Source: Pradoshia sp. D12 (GTDB lineage: Bacteria > Bacillota > Bacilli > Bacillales > Pradoshiaceae). Taken from it: a stretch of DNA of 64,000 nucleotides. The stretch spans positions 3,847,587-3,911,586 of the forward strand of contig NZ_CP044545.1 of the NCBI RefSeq assembly GCF_008935075.1, given 5' to 3'. Of the stretch, positions 46,132 to 58,866 are shown piece by piece. Positions within the stretch are counted from its first letter, which is position 1; each line of letters begins with the position of its first letter. The notes beneath the pieces were generated by a model, which was not told the DNA's origin, did no database searches, and saw nothing but the letters and a program-made list of their open reading frames with translations. Made by a program: the position numbers and the translations under genes.

Positions 46132-46530
46132 TTAATAGGATAGACATTTCGCTAAAATTAACCCCACAGCCAGTGACAACGAGACTAACATGATTCCAAC
46201 AGCATGATTATCTTCCTCGATTGCTTGATGAATGCTAAACCTTATCGTAAGAACCTCGGCAAGCAAGAACACAACAATCTGTGAGACAATCCCGATAACT
46301 CCCCATATCACCATATCTCTAAGTGATACGGAATATTCAATTGCTGCCCCAAGTACGATTGAGAGCCCAACGATCTTACCGCCGAGTGACATGGCTGCTG
46401 TAGAGTTCTTCTCAGAAATCAGCTTGAATTCCCTCAGCTTTGGCGTACTTATAGTAAATAAAGCAATCCCTGCAGCAAGCAATAACAAGGCTACTCCTAA
46501 ATATGAAAGAAAATTAAGATATAAATTCAT
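46132..46530 (-). CDS. DUF350 integral membrane protein (YjfL-like)
   Basis: A 132-residue protein with four hydrophobic helices (about 8-28, 46-65, 72-92, 110-130). The sequence LGGKIVGLSIVLGAAIEYSV is typical of DUF350. It commonly occurs with glutathionylspermidine-synthase-like ligases, as here. Its proposed role is in membrane stress or transport of the ligase product; this is not established. Confidence 0.85.
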   Translation of the reverse strand: MNLYLNFLSYLGVALLLLAAGIALFTISTPKLREFKLISEKNSTAAMSLGGKIVGLSIVLGAAIEYSVSLRDMVIWGVIGIVSQIVVFLLAEVLTIRFSIHQAIEEDNHAVGIMLVSLSLAVGLILAKCLSY

Positions 46531-46553
46531 ATAAATCCTCCTTTTTCAAAGGC

Positions 46554-46889
46554 TTAACCTCCAAAAGATTTTGTTCCGCTGCCAAATCCCGAACTAGCCT
46601 TAATCCCCCCCTTAAAAGAAGAACTATTTTTATAGGATTGGTAGCCCTTATTGTTCAGAAGCATGCTTCGATTTCCATAAAAATAACCGCCATAATAATA
46701 ATGGCCGTGATACCTCGAGTTGTCATCATCACACTCCCAAACACCATCATCATCATCCCATTTCCAATCTCCGCAGTCTGAATCTGTGGGTTTTGGAGGA
46801 AGATCTGCATTTGATGTCCCACACCCGACCAAACCAATGGTCAACGCAGTTACAGTCACACCAATCATGATTTTTTTGGTTTTATTCAA
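46554..46889 (-). CDS. acidic, Cys/Gly-containing lipoprotein, first gene of the ATP-grasp operon
   Basis: A 111-residue lipoprotein: signal peptide with lipobox IGLVGC (Cys about residue 23), then an acidic Asp/Trp cluster with two further cysteines (DSDCGDWKWDDDDGVWECDD), then a Tyr/His/Gly-rich part (YHGHYYYGGYFYG) and a Ser/Gly/Lys C-terminus ending KSFGG. It is analogous in place to YgiB/YjfM in Enterobacteria. Because the downstream enzyme is a peptide-type ligase, its Gly-Gly end may be the modified substrate; this is inference. Confidence 0.82.
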   Translation of the reverse strand: MNKTKKIMIGVTVTALTIGLVGCGTSNADLPPKPTDSDCGDWKWDDDDGVWECDDDNSRYHGHYYYGGYFYGNRSMLLNNKGYQSYKNSSSFKGGIKASSGFGSGTKSFGG

Positions 46890-47116
46890 TCATCTCACCT
46901 CAATCCCTCTTTCGTTATATTTTACTAAATACTTCCAATAAAAAGTATAATAATTGGAAGAAGAATTTATGTCTTTCTCTTTAGTTATAGGGATTATTTA
47001 TGTATAACACCTGCTTACGAAAGTATTTAGTATTCTAAAGTAACCGGCACCCTACTAACCAACACATATAATCCCTGCTGAAAAACTATTAAAGACGATT
47101 GATTTATTCTCCGAAA

Positions 47117-47150
47117 AAAATCACCTTCCTTACTCAGGAAAGTGATTTTA
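47117..47150 (-). terminator. terminator after sodium symporter gene
   Basis: AAATCACCTTCC / GGAAAGTGATTT hairpin; on the minus strand the stem is followed by a T-run (complement of the A-run at about 47113-47119). Confidence 0.85.
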
Positions 47151-47171
47151 GATTAATATATTGTAAATTTA

Positions 47172-48920
47172 CTACAATACATTTTTATTAAGAGTCGTTT
47201 TTTCTAAAGGTTCAGCTGTATTTGTTCTATTTCCGATTTTCTTGGTGACGAATAGACCGATCAGACAAATCAGAGCAGCTCCGGCAAGCCAAGCCCAAGT
47301 ATGTACACCAAAGCCTATTTCACTTGCGAGACCGAGTTTTGAGAATACGATATAAAAAGCAGTGACACAGAAGATCATTCCCCAGGCAGCTTCCTGACGA
47401 TATTTCCATGGATCCAGGTTTACAAGATTGCGGCTTGGAAGAACGTATGCCTCTTCTCTTGGTTTGATTTTACCGATTATCAACATAAGCAGACAGCTGA
47501 TGACAAACAGAATAGCCAATTGATATAAGAAGCTCATCTCAGGTTTAACAACCAGCTGAAGGATTGCATACGTTGCAATAAAGAAGGTTATGGCTATTTT
47601 CGCTGCGATAGCTGGAACTCTCTTTGTCACATAACCAATAAAGATAATCGTGAAAATCGGTACATTGAAAAAGCCGTTTATAACTTGTAAGTATTGGAAC
47701 AACCCGCTTGGTGCATACATAATCAGTGGTGCGATAAACATGGAGATCAGAGCAATGAAGACACCGAACCATTTCCCTTTCCTGACAATTTCCTCATCAG
47801 ATTTATTTTTTCCAAAGGTTGGCGCATACACATTGATCGCAAATAAAGTTGACGCGCTATTTAAGATTCCATTAAAGACACTTAATACAGATCCAAACAT
47901 AGCAGCTGCAAACAAGCCAATTAACGGTTTCGGCATTACTTCTGTTACAAGAGCTGAATACATTGTGTCTGGGTTAGCTCCCGTATTACCGATAATCTGA
48001 AATGCCATAATCCCAGGGATAATAACAATAATCGGTGTAAAGATTTTCATTAAACCGACAAACATGATCCCCTTTTGTCCTTCTTTTAAATCCTTGGCTG
48101 CCAAAGCACGTTGAATAATAGATTGATCAGTTCCCCAATAATAAAAGTTCACTAGTAAAAGGCCCGTTAAAGCCGCTCCAAATGGAACAACATCATGATT
48201 GGTACCAATTGCATTAAACTTTTCAGGAGTCGCTGCAACAAATTGTGAAAACCCTTGAGATATGCTGCCGTCTCCTAAAGTAAGCAACGCAAAAATTGGG
48301 ACTAATAAACCGCCAATGGCCAAAGCAACTCCATTAAATGTATCTGAAATCGCAACCGCTTTCAATCCACCCAATACTGCATAGAAGAAGCCGATTATTC
48401 CGATTAACCACACCATAATCCAAATGCCAGCCTCATAGCTGATATGAAAAGTGCTTTCAATATCAAACATTTGGCTTAATGCAATGGCGCCCGAATAAAG
48501 GGTCGTTGGTAGCATATTTAACACATATCCCAACAAGAATAATATCGACACAAACGATTTAACTTGACTGTCATACCGATCTTCTAAAAATTCAGGAATA
48601 GTTGTGATTCCTTGTTTTAAATAACGTGGAAGCAAATAAATAGCTACTAACGCCAAAACGAATCCGGACGTAACTTCATAAGCCATGTTACTCATATTCC
48701 CCGCAAAGGATTGCCCGCTCATTCCAACGAATTGTGTGGCATTTAGGTTCGTTAATAGCAAGGACATCCCAATAACGCCCCATGTTAAACTTCTCCCACC
48801 TAAGAAATAATTATCCTTAGATACTTTTCCTTTAACCTTTTCTTTCCTCAATTTTGAAAATGTATAGTAGGCAACTACACCCGTAAAGAGAATAAAAGAT
48901 AGTATGATATACCACTGCAC
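47172..48920 (-). CDS. sodium:solute symporter (SSS family), probable galactose/sugar importer
   Basis: A 582-residue SSS/SglT-type transporter with about 14 helices. GGRSLTWGVIGMSLLLTNLN (about 42-61) and the sugar-type YAVLGGLKAVAISD motif fit the YidK/vSGLT subgroup, known galactose and glucose symporters. It is divergent from a LacI-type regulator followed by galK-galE-galT, so galactose is the likely substrate. No signal for a lipoprotein. A cre-like site and operator-like repeats precede it. Confidence 0.9.
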   Translation of the reverse strand: MQWYIILSFILFTGVVAYYTFSKLRKEKVKGKVSKDNYFLGGRSLTWGVIGMSLLLTNLNATQFVGMSGQSFAGNMSNMAYEVTSGFVLALVAIYLLPRYLKQGITTIPEFLEDRYDSQVKSFVSILFLLGYVLNMLPTTLYSGAIALSQMFDIESTFHISYEAGIWIMVWLIGIIGFFYAVLGGLKAVAISDTFNGVALAIGGLLVPIFALLTLGDGSISQGFSQFVAATPEKFNAIGTNHDVVPFGAALTGLLLVNFYYWGTDQSIIQRALAAKDLKEGQKGIMFVGLMKIFTPIIVIIPGIMAFQIIGNTGANPDTMYSALVTEVMPKPLIGLFAAAMFGSVLSVFNGILNSASTLFAINVYAPTFGKNKSDEEIVRKGKWFGVFIALISMFIAPLIMYAPSGLFQYLQVINGFFNVPIFTIIFIGYVTKRVPAIAAKIAITFFIATYAILQLVVKPEMSFLYQLAILFVISCLLMLIIGKIKPREEAYVLPSRNLVNLDPWKYRQEAAWGMIFCVTAFYIVFSKLGLASEIGFGVHTWAWLAGAALICLIGLFVTKKIGNRTNTAEPLEKTTLNKNVL

Positions 48921-48946
48921 AATGGTTCCCCCCTGTTGACTTATTA

Positions 48947-48960
48947 TAAAAACGTTTTCA
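48947..48960 (-). promoter_or_regulatory. cre-like site before the symporter gene
   Basis: TGAAAACGTTTTTA (minus strand) matches TGNAANCGNNNNCA except the next-to-last base. It lies about 27-40 nt upstream of the symporter ATG; CcpA could cause catabolite repression there. Confidence 0.65.
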
Positions 48961-48976
48961 TGGGTATCATAATAAA

Positions 48977-49007
48977 TTTTAGTAAATTAATCAATTTATT
49001 TACTAAA
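48977..49007. promoter_or_regulatory. GalR-type operator palindrome 1
   Basis: TTTTAGTAAATT (48977-48988) with ATTTACTAAA (48998-49007) form an inverted repeat. The same TTTACTAAA element recurs at 49154-49162 before galR and three more times before galK. Confidence 0.6.
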
Positions 49008-49153
49008 TACATTGAAAATAAATTGATATCTTCCAAAAATAGAATCAAGGGATTATTATCATGATTGATCGGAAATAGCTATCTATATTTTAGGTATTTC
49101 ACACTTCCATCCTTTACACCTTTCCTTAATAAAACGAAAATAATCTAAAGAAA

Positions 49154-50221
<1,068 letters not shown>

Positions 50222-50222
<1 letters not shown>

Positions 50223-50251
50223 AGCGCACAAATAAATGTGCGCTTTTTTGT
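50222..50251 (+). terminator. terminator after galR
   Basis: AAAGCGCACA / TGTGCGCTTT, perfect 10-bp stem with T6. Confidence 0.93.
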
Positions 50252-50264
50252 ATGGTAAACTAAT

Positions 50265-50338
50265 TAGTAAAAATTTTAGTAAAATTAATTGACGTACTTT
50301 ACTAATTTTTATTACAATAAAGTTGGATACGCTTTCAA
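50265..50338 (+). promoter_or_regulatory. galKET promoter with three operator half-sites and a cre-like site
   Basis: TTAGTAAA at 50265-50272, TTTTAGTAAAA at about 50275-50285 and TTTACTAA at 50299-50306 surround a promoter TTGACG (50290-50295), 18 nt, TACAAT (50314-50319). TGGATACGCTTTCA (50325-50338) matches cre except one base and lies just downstream of the start point, where CcpA binding would block transcription. Confidence 0.75.
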
Positions 50339-50428
50339 AAAAAGGAAATATACTCTCGTTAAAAAGCAAACTGTTCGATTCACTAATTATAAAAAGCTTT
50401 ACCTAAAATTTAGAGGGAAGTGACCAAT

Positions 50429-51619
50429 ATGGACCATCAAAAACTATTATCTGCATTTCACAGTATATTCTCAGGCAGTATGAATGATAAGGTTCGTACC
50501 TTTTTTTCACCTGGCCGAATCAACCTAATCGGTGAGCATACTGATTACAATGGTGGGTATGTTTTCCCATCTGCCATCACCTATGGCACATATGGGTTAG
50601 TACGACTGCGTGGAGACCGCACTATTCGGCTATATTCACTGAATTTCAAAGAGGTCGGGATAATTGAATTTTCTTTAGATGATCTGGATTATGACCCATC
50701 CCATCAATGGGCGAACTATCCTAAGGGAGTACTTCGATATATAGCCGAGAATGGAAATAATCTGCCGAACGGCCTTGATATTCTCATATACGGCAATATT
50801 CCAAATGGAGCTGGCCTTTCTTCCTCTGCTTCACTTGAAGTTTTAATCGGTGTAATGGTAAATGAAGTCTTTCAATTAAAGATAGACCGTATCGAGTTAG
50901 TAAAAATTGGTCAAAAGGTGGAAAACCAGTTTATTGGAGTAAACTCCGGTATTATGGACCAGTTTGCAATTGGAATGGGAAAAGCAAAATCAGCTATATT
51001 GCTTGATTGCCAGACTTTAAGCTATGAATATGCCCCATTTGATATAGCAGATCACCAGATTGTCATCATGAATACGAATAAACGAAGAGAACTGGCAGAT
51101 TCAAAATATAATGAACGGCGAAGCGAATGTGAAGCAGCGCTTGCAAGACTGCAAACAGCAACTGATATATCCTCCCTTGGAGAACTATCTATCGATCTTT
51201 TTGATCAACATAAAGCTGTCATTGCCGATTCCACACTTGAAAAACGGGCACGCCATGCAGTTTATGAAAATGAACGCACAAAAAAAGCCTTTCAAGCCTT
51301 ACAGGATGGTAATTTAGTCCAATTCGGTATCTATATGAACGAGTCCCATATTTCACTTCGGGATGATTACGAGGTAACCGGACCGGAACTCGACGCATTA
51401 GTGGAGGCAGCCTGGCAGCAAGAAGGTACCGTTGGCTCTAGAATGACGGGGGCCGGTTTTGGCGGCTGTGCGATTGCATTGGTTCAATCAGCTCATATCG
51501 AACGTTTTATTCAGGAAGTCGGCGATGCGTACAAACAAACAATCGGTTATGAGGCAGACTTTTATGTTGCCAGCATTGGTGATGGAACAAAGGAAATTAT
51601 AACGGAGGCGATTGTATGA
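50429..51619 (+). CDS. galK: galactokinase
   Basis: Phosphorylates galactose to galactose-1-phosphate, the first Leloir step. GHMP kinase signatures: [18 protein letters not shown] (galactose binding), [16 protein letters not shown] (ATP loop) and [20 protein letters not shown]. 396 residues. ATG 50429 is preferred to GTG 50420, which abuts the ribosome site. Its stop overlaps the galE ATG (ATGA). Confidence 0.96.
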   Translation: MDHQKLLSAFHSIFSGSMNDKVRTFFSPGRINLIGEHTDYNGGYVFPSAITYGTYGLVRLRGDRTIRLYSLNFKEVGIIEFSLDDLDYDPSHQWANYPKGVLRYIAENGNNLPNGLDILIYGNIPNGAGLSSSASLEVLIGVMVNEVFQLKIDRIELVKIGQKVENQFIGVNSGIMDQFAIGMGKAKSAILLDCQTLSYEYAPFDIADHQIVIMNTNKRRELADSKYNERRSECEAALARLQTATDISSLGELSIDLFDQHKAVIADSTLEKRARHAVYENERTKKAFQALQDGNLVQFGIYMNESHISLRDDYEVTGPELDALVEAAWQQEGTVGSRMTGAGFGGCAIALVQSAHIERFIQEVGDAYKQTIGYEADFYVASIGDGTKEIITEAIV

Positions 51620-52608
51620 GTACACTAGTTCTTGGTGGGGCTGGTTATATTGGTTCCCATGCCGTATACCAACTACTCGACGAAGGTTACGACACAGTGG
51701 TGGTTGATAATTTACAAACAGGCCATAAAGGAGCCATACATCCAAAGGCAAGATTTTATCAAGGAGATATTCGAGACAAGGACTTTTTACGCGAAGTTTT
51801 TACGAAGGAAAAGGTAGACGCTGTACTTCATTTTGCTGCCTATTCACTTGTTGGAGAATCTATGGAAAAGCCGCTCGAGTATTTCCGTAATAATGTATAT
51901 GGAACACAAGTACTGCTTGAAGTGATGAACGAGTTCAATGTTAAGCATATTGTCTTCTCCTCTACCGCAGCTACATATGGAGAGCAGGAACAAACACCGA
52001 TTACGGAAGAAATGCAGACAAATCCAACGAATGCCTACGGTGAAACAAAACTGACGATGGAGAAATTGATGAAGTGGTGTGATACAGCCTACGGCATGAA
52101 TTATGTGTCGCTCCGTTATTTTAACGTTGCCGGTGCCCGTTCAACCGGGGAAATTGGTGAAGACCATCATCCGGAAACACATTTAATTCCAGTAGTACTT
52201 CAAGTAGCATTAGGACAGCGAGAATCGATTTCCATTTTCGGAGAGGATTATCCAACGGAGGATGGCACATGTATCCGTGATTATATTCATGTTGAGGACT
52301 TAATTGATGCTCATATTTTAGCATTGAAGTATCTTCAAAACGGTGGAGAAAGTAATATCTTTAACCTTGGCAGCAGCAATGGATTTTCAGTCAAGGAGAT
52401 TGTCGAAGCAGCCAGAGCTATAACAGACCACGAGCTTCCCGCTAAAATCGCCCCTAAAAGATCCGGTGATCCAAGTACGCTAATTGCCTCTTCTGAAAAA
52501 GCCGGGCGCATTTTGGGCTGGAGACCAAAACGGACGTCCATCCAAAATATTATTACCGATGCCTGGAAATGGCATCAGGCCCATCCAAACGGCTATGGAG
52601 ATAAGTAA
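51616..52608 (+). CDS. galE: UDP-glucose 4-epimerase, copy 2 (galactose operon)
   Basis: Regenerates UDP-glucose from UDP-galactose. NAD motif GGAGYIGS (7-14), Tyr141 and Lys145 (YGETK), Ser in FSSTAATYG. 330 residues. Translationally coupled to galK. It is the second galE of the window; this one is certainly for the Leloir pathway by context. Confidence 0.96.
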   Translation: MSTLVLGGAGYIGSHAVYQLLDEGYDTVVVDNLQTGHKGAIHPKARFYQGDIRDKDFLREVFTKEKVDAVLHFAAYSLVGESMEKPLEYFRNNVYGTQVLLEVMNEFNVKHIVFSSTAATYGEQEQTPITEEMQTNPTNAYGETKLTMEKLMKWCDTAYGMNYVSLRYFNVAGARSTGEIGEDHHPETHLIPVVLQVALGQRESISIFGEDYPTEDGTCIRDYIHVEDLIDAHILALKYLQNGGESNIFNLGSSNGFSVKEIVEAARAITDHELPAKIAPKRSGDPSTLIASSEKAGRILGWRPKRTSIQNIITDAWKWHQAHPNGYGDK

Positions 52609-52640
52609 CCTAGTTAAATCGATTAAAAGGAGAAGATATC

Positions 52641-54128
52641 ATGGAGATCTATGCAGCAGTTCAACACCTTTTGAATCAGGCTAAAAGATTACAAATGCTT
52701 GATTCAGCAGATGAAATATACGCCAGAAATCAGATATTGTCACTGCTTCATTTAGATGGCTTTTCGAAACATCCAGTAAAGAACGAGCTGTCGATCCCAG
52801 ATTTATTGGATGTTATCGCTGATTATGCTGTTAAAACTAGCATTATTGAGGATTTAATAGTCAATAAAGATATTTTAAAGGCCAAGATAATGAATGTATT
52901 TATGCCAAGACCTTCAGAGCTAAATTACACTTTTTATCAAAAGTATAAAGAATGCCCTGAGGAAGCAACCAAGTATTTTTATGAGTTAAGCCAGAATAGC
53001 AATTATATCCAAACTAAACAGATTGCGAAAAATATCAGCTACACGGTTGATACGGATTATGGGGAACTGGACATAACAATTAATTTATCAAAGCCTGAAA
53101 AGGATCCTAAACAAATCGCATTGGAGCGCGAGATGAAGCCTGCTACATCTAATTATCCAACTTGTCTCCTTTGTATTGAGAATGAAGGATACGCAGGACG
53201 GTTAAATCATCCTGCCAGGTCCAACCATCGTATGGTCCACATTCCACTCGGGGAAGAATCATGGTATTTACAGTACTCACCATACGTATATTATAACGAG
53301 CATTGCATTCTGTTATCGGAACAACATCGTGATATGAAAATTAATTTCCATACGTTCACCAATTTGCTGATGTTTGTTAAAAAGTTTCCGCATTATTTCT
53401 TGGGATCTAATGCCGATATCCCTATTGTAGGGGGATCTATTTTAACCCATGACCATTATCAAGGCGGACGATATGAGTTCGCAATGGCCCGAGCGAAGGA
53501 AGAAGGGACTTTTTCAATTAAAGGGTTCCCTTCTATTTCTGCAAATATCGTGAAATGGCCTATGTCCGTAATTCGTATAAAAGGAGTTCGTCTGGAGGAA
53601 GTTGCAGGCGCAGCTGATCGGATACTCAAAAAATGGATTCACTATAGTGATCCATCAGTTAATCTTGTAGCCTATTCCGGAGATACCCGTCACAACACCA
53701 TAACACCGATTGCAAGAATGCGAGATGGCCAATTTGAGCTTGATCTTGTTCTTCGCAATAATCGAACAAGTGAAGAGCATCCATTAGGAATCTTTCACCC
53801 TCACCAGGATGTTCACCATATCAAAAAAGAGAATATTGGTTTAATAGAAGTTATGGGTCTTGCTGTATTACCTGCCCGCTTACAAAAGGAGCTTATTGAG
53901 GTTGAAAAATATCTGCTCAATCAACGCAATGAAGTGGCAGATTATCACCAAGCCTGGGCTGAAGATCTAAAAGTAGTTAACGGGAAAGAAATTACTTCTG
54001 AATCTGTAAAAATGATTATCTCTCAGGCAGTCGGTTCCAAATTCCTGAGATGTTTAGAGGATGCCGGTGTATTTAAACGGACCCATGAAGGAAATCAAGC
54101 ATTCAAACGATTTATCGATATACTCTAA
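52641..54128 (+). CDS. galT: UDP-glucose--hexose-1-phosphate uridylyltransferase, class II
   Basis: Exchanges UMP between UDP-glucose and galactose-1-phosphate. The 495-residue length and motifs (LNHPARSNHRMVHIPL, GGSILTHDHYQGGRYEFAM) are those of the Gram-positive class II GalT, unrelated in detail to the E. coli HPH enzyme. AAAAGGAGA precedes the ATG, 32 nt after galE. Last gene of galKET. Confidence 0.96.
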   Translation: MEIYAAVQHLLNQAKRLQMLDSADEIYARNQILSLLHLDGFSKHPVKNELSIPDLLDVIADYAVKTSIIEDLIVNKDILKAKIMNVFMPRPSELNYTFYQKYKECPEEATKYFYELSQNSNYIQTKQIAKNISYTVDTDYGELDITINLSKPEKDPKQIALEREMKPATSNYPTCLLCIENEGYAGRLNHPARSNHRMVHIPLGEESWYLQYSPYVYYNEHCILLSEQHRDMKINFHTFTNLLMFVKKFPHYFLGSNADIPIVGGSILTHDHYQGGRYEFAMARAKEEGTFSIKGFPSISANIVKWPMSVIRIKGVRLEEVAGAADRILKKWIHYSDPSVNLVAYSGDTRHNTITPIARMRDGQFELDLVLRNNRTSEEHPLGIFHPHQDVHHIKKENIGLIEVMGLAVLPARLQKELIEVEKYLLNQRNEVADYHQAWAEDLKVVNGKEITSESVKMIISQAVGSKFLRCLEDAGVFKRTHEGNQAFKRFIDIL

Positions 54129-54156
54129 CCGTAAAAGAACTTAGTTAGAAGAGAAA

Positions 54157-54187
54157 AAAGAAGGCAGATTTACGCCTTCTTTCTTCA
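54157..54187 (+). terminator. terminator after galT
   Basis: AAAGAAGGC / GCCTTCTTT stem followed by CTTCATT. Confidence 0.85.
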
Positions 54188-54217
54188 TTCCATTCATCTA
54201 TACCAGTTTACGATTCC

Positions 54218-54943
54218 TTAAAATGGATTTGTTGCAATAAAACTTGCCGTTTTCACGTAAACACGAGGGTTCAATTTTAATTGGTCGACTATAAATTCTG
54301 CAAGATCCTCAGGCTGAATGAATTTTGAATCGTTATTCTCTTTAATTAAATCGAGGTCGAGAGCCAAATCTGTAGCAACTGTACTTGGTGTCAAAGCTGA
54401 TACCCGAATATTATTCCGGCGAACTTCCTGCGCAAGTGATTCGGTAAAGCCAATCACCGCGAATTTTGAAGCACTGTAAGCACTGGATGTAGCTGCCCCA
54501 TTTAATCCATTAGTGGAAGAGACATTGATAATATCTCCCCCATTTTTTTCTATTAGTTGAGGAAGTACAGCTCGTGTCACGTAATAAGTACCCATTAGGT
54601 TTATATCTATAATCCTTTTCCATTCCTCCGGATCCATCTCCGAAACTGTTCCGAATGTTGCAATTCCTGCATTATTTATCAAAATATCAGCAGTGCCTAA
54701 ATTCTTGGTTAACACTTCAATTGCTGCTTCTACCTGTTCCTTTGATGAAATATCAGCTGTTGCATAAGATACTTTTACGCCTAAACCTTCTATTTCAGCA
54801 GCTGCCTTTTTAAGATTTTCCTCTGACCTTGCAAGCAAACCAACGTTTACACCCTCTTTAGCCAGTGCAATTGCTGTCGCTCTACCAATCCCTCTGGCTC
54901 CGCCAGTGATAAACGCAATCTTTCCCTTTAATGTCTGTGCCAT
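54218..54943 (-). CDS. SDR-family 3-ketoacyl-ACP reductase-like protein (YoxD-like)
   Basis: A 241-residue short-chain dehydrogenase. NAD(P)-binding TGGARGIG (14-21), NNAGIATFG, catalytic Ser in INVSSTNG and YSASK (Tyr/Lys about 155-159). Annotated FabG-like in relatives but monocistronic and away from fatty-acid genes, so the in vivo substrate is open. It closely resembles B. subtilis YoxD in length and motifs. Confidence 0.9.
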   Translation of the reverse strand: MAQTLKGKIAFITGGARGIGRATAIALAKEGVNVGLLARSEENLKKAAAEIEGLGVKVSYATADISSKEQVEAAIEVLTKNLGTADILINNAGIATFGTVSEMDPEEWKRIIDINLMGTYYVTRAVLPQLIEKNGGDIINVSSTNGLNGAATSSAYSASKFAVIGFTESLAQEVRRNNIRVSALTPSTVATDLALDLDLIKENNDSKFIQPEDLAEFIVDQLKLNPRVYVKTASFIATNPF

Positions 54944-55225
54944 AATTAGAAGCTCCTTTCCAAATCAACCTTGAAGTTCTCTTTCTCAGTATAATACGCA
55001 GCAGTTAATAAGACTAAAGGTATGCACCCGAGCTTCCTACCTATAACGCCAATTATATCAATAAGACAAATCTCATAGTCCAAAGTTTGAATTTCTTGCA
55101 TTCACCTTTCTGGGCAATGACACATAAATTGTATAGGAAGCGTCAGGATTATTTATGATGATTTTATCATTTATGATTAACCGTAAAGACTATAAAACTT
55201 AGTTTTTCAGGAAAGGAATAATGCC

Positions 55226-55714
55226 GTGAATTTTATGTCATTTCGAGGTATTGTAACCGACATGAATGATTTTATGATAGGACAAAACGGGGAATCAGAG
55301 GGCTGTTTTAAACAACTTACAGTTGAAGATGGGAATAACGGAATAGTTAATTTCATCATATCACCGACTACTTACTTCGTAGAACAGGCAATTGTGGGCC
55401 TCGGTGATAAAATTACTGGTTATTATGATGGGGATGTACCAGTACCATTGATCTATCCGCCACAATATCGGGCTCTTATCGTTGTTAAGGAATATAACGA
55501 TCAAAATGTTAAAGCAGATTATTTTAACAACCAACTGGTAAGCCGTGATGGTCAATTACAATTAAACCCCTCCCCTTACACTCCTATCATTTTAAGAAAT
55601 GGGCAGCCATTTTCAAAAAATATCGGAAATCGGAATCTCATTGTCATCTATGGACCAGCTACAAAAAGCATCCCTGCCCAAACGACCCCCTATCGGATTA
55701 TTGTTTGGTGCTAA
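55226..55714 (+). CDS. hypothetical protein, possible OB-like fold
   Basis: A 162-residue protein I cannot assign. The start is GTG (55226) with AAAGGA 8 nt before; ATG 55235 is the alternative. No signal peptide; predicted all-beta, with repeated short strands: FRGIVTDMNDF, QLTVEDGNNGIVNFIISPTTYFV, GDKITGYYDGDVPVPLIYPPQY, then a C-terminal LIVIYGPATKSIPAQTTPYR. The pattern (modified expression at the N-terminus, GDKITGYYD) suggests an OB-type barrel as seen in small Bacillus proteins. Monocistronic. Confidence 0.72.
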   Translation: MNFMSFRGIVTDMNDFMIGQNGESEGCFKQLTVEDGNNGIVNFIISPTTYFVEQAIVGLGDKITGYYDGDVPVPLIYPPQYRALIVVKEYNDQNVKADYFNNQLVSRDGQLQLNPSPYTPIILRNGQPFSKNIGNRNLIVIYGPATKSIPAQTTPYRIIVWC

Positions 55715-57653
<1,939 letters not shown>

Positions 57654-57800
57654 CATTTTATTTTATGAGATATCATAATGGCCTCGCCCCTTATTGTTAT
57701 CCTTATCTGATATGACTTCGGTTGGTATAGGCAAAGACACGCCAAAAGTCTATATCCAAGGTTACTTCAATAACTATATAAGATAAGATAAGATGAATAC

Positions 57801-57836
57801 AAAAAGGATGTCTCTTAAGGCCAGACATCCTTTTTG
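57801..57836 (+). terminator. terminator after gdhA
   Basis: AAAAAGGATGTCT / AGACATCCTTTTT, perfect 13-bp stem, about 150 nt after the stop. Confidence 0.9.
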
Positions 57837-57979
57837 CTTGAGTTATAATTCCGTAAGACTATGTGTTTTTCGTATTTTATAAGAATATCACTTTAAAATA
57901 TATAAGTAAGCTTTTTACAACCAGGCCAGGTGCTAAAGTTGCGAAATTCCGCTTATGAAAAGATCTTCTATTTATATAC

Positions 57980-58612
57980 TCAAGTCGTTATTAATTGGTC
58001 CTTTTGCTTAAGAAGATAGGCCATCAGCTTCTTACATTGAGGAATGGAAAAGCCTAAAATGGGACCCAATCCAAACGCAATGAACAAGGTTCCAATCCCA
58101 ACAGGACCTCCTAACATCCAACCAATGAGAAAAACGATAACTTCAATTCCATTTCTGACCAACGGGATACTCCATCCCATTTTTTCAACAATTAATAACA
58201 TAAAGCTGTCTCTAGGGCCTGCTCCAAAATCGGCAGAAACGTATAATCCAATACCATATCCCATTAAAATAACACCTATGATAAAGGCAATTGTTGCTCC
58301 TGCTAAATTATCAATACTAGGTAACATCCAATTAAAAAGATCAATAAATAAACCAAGCAACATCATATTCAGAAAGGACCCTATTTGGGGCCATGCTTTA
58401 TTGAAAATTGAACTGATGAACAAAAGCAATAGACCACTAATGATCGACCAAGTTCCTATAGTGAATCCGAATTTAGTAAATAGTCCATAATGAAAAACAT
58501 CCCATGGTCCAATCCCTAAAAACTTTCCTTTAATTGTTAGTGCTATACCAAATGCTAATACCAATAATCCGAGAATAAAAACAGACCAGCGTAACACCCA
58601 TTTCCTCTTCAT
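57980..58612 (-). CDS. YczE/YyaS/YitT-family membrane protein
   Basis: A 210-residue protein with about five hydrophobic segments. GIGPWDVFHYGL (about 33-44) and SADFGAGPRDSFMLLIVEK (about 126-144), a repeated G-x-GP-[WR]-D motif, show this is the YczE/YyaS family with internal two-fold similarity. Function not established; B. subtilis YczE affects surfactin-type antibiotic production. Monocistronic. Confidence 0.85.
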   Translation of the reverse strand: MKRKWVLRWSVFILGLLVLAFGIALTIKGKFLGIGPWDVFHYGLFTKFGFTIGTWSIISGLLLLFISSIFNKAWPQIGSFLNMMLLGLFIDLFNWMLPSIDNLAGATIAFIIGVILMGYGIGLYVSADFGAGPRDSFMLLIVEKMGWSIPLVRNGIEVIVFLIGWMLGGPVGIGTLFIAFGLGPILGFSIPQCKKLMAYLLKQKDQLITT

Positions 58613-58866
58613 AACTCTGTCCCTCTAACTTATATTTTATTTTTTTACTATAACATTAAAGCAGGACAGAATACATAATTTATATTTTCTGAAATATAAC
58701 CTAAAACAATTAAAAGTAAATCATCTTTTTGTAACCCTTCTTAATTCCTTAATTCCCATATGCCAACCAATCTTTTCATACTAAAGGAAGTTATTGATCT
58801 TTAACTATGACTGCTTCTTTTCATATACATTCCACAAGAAAAACATATTAAGATAAAACAAACACC
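58613..58866. other. AT-rich gap between yczE-like gene and rlmH
   Basis: About 250 bp, no coding frame or clear signal recognised. Confidence 0.5.
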
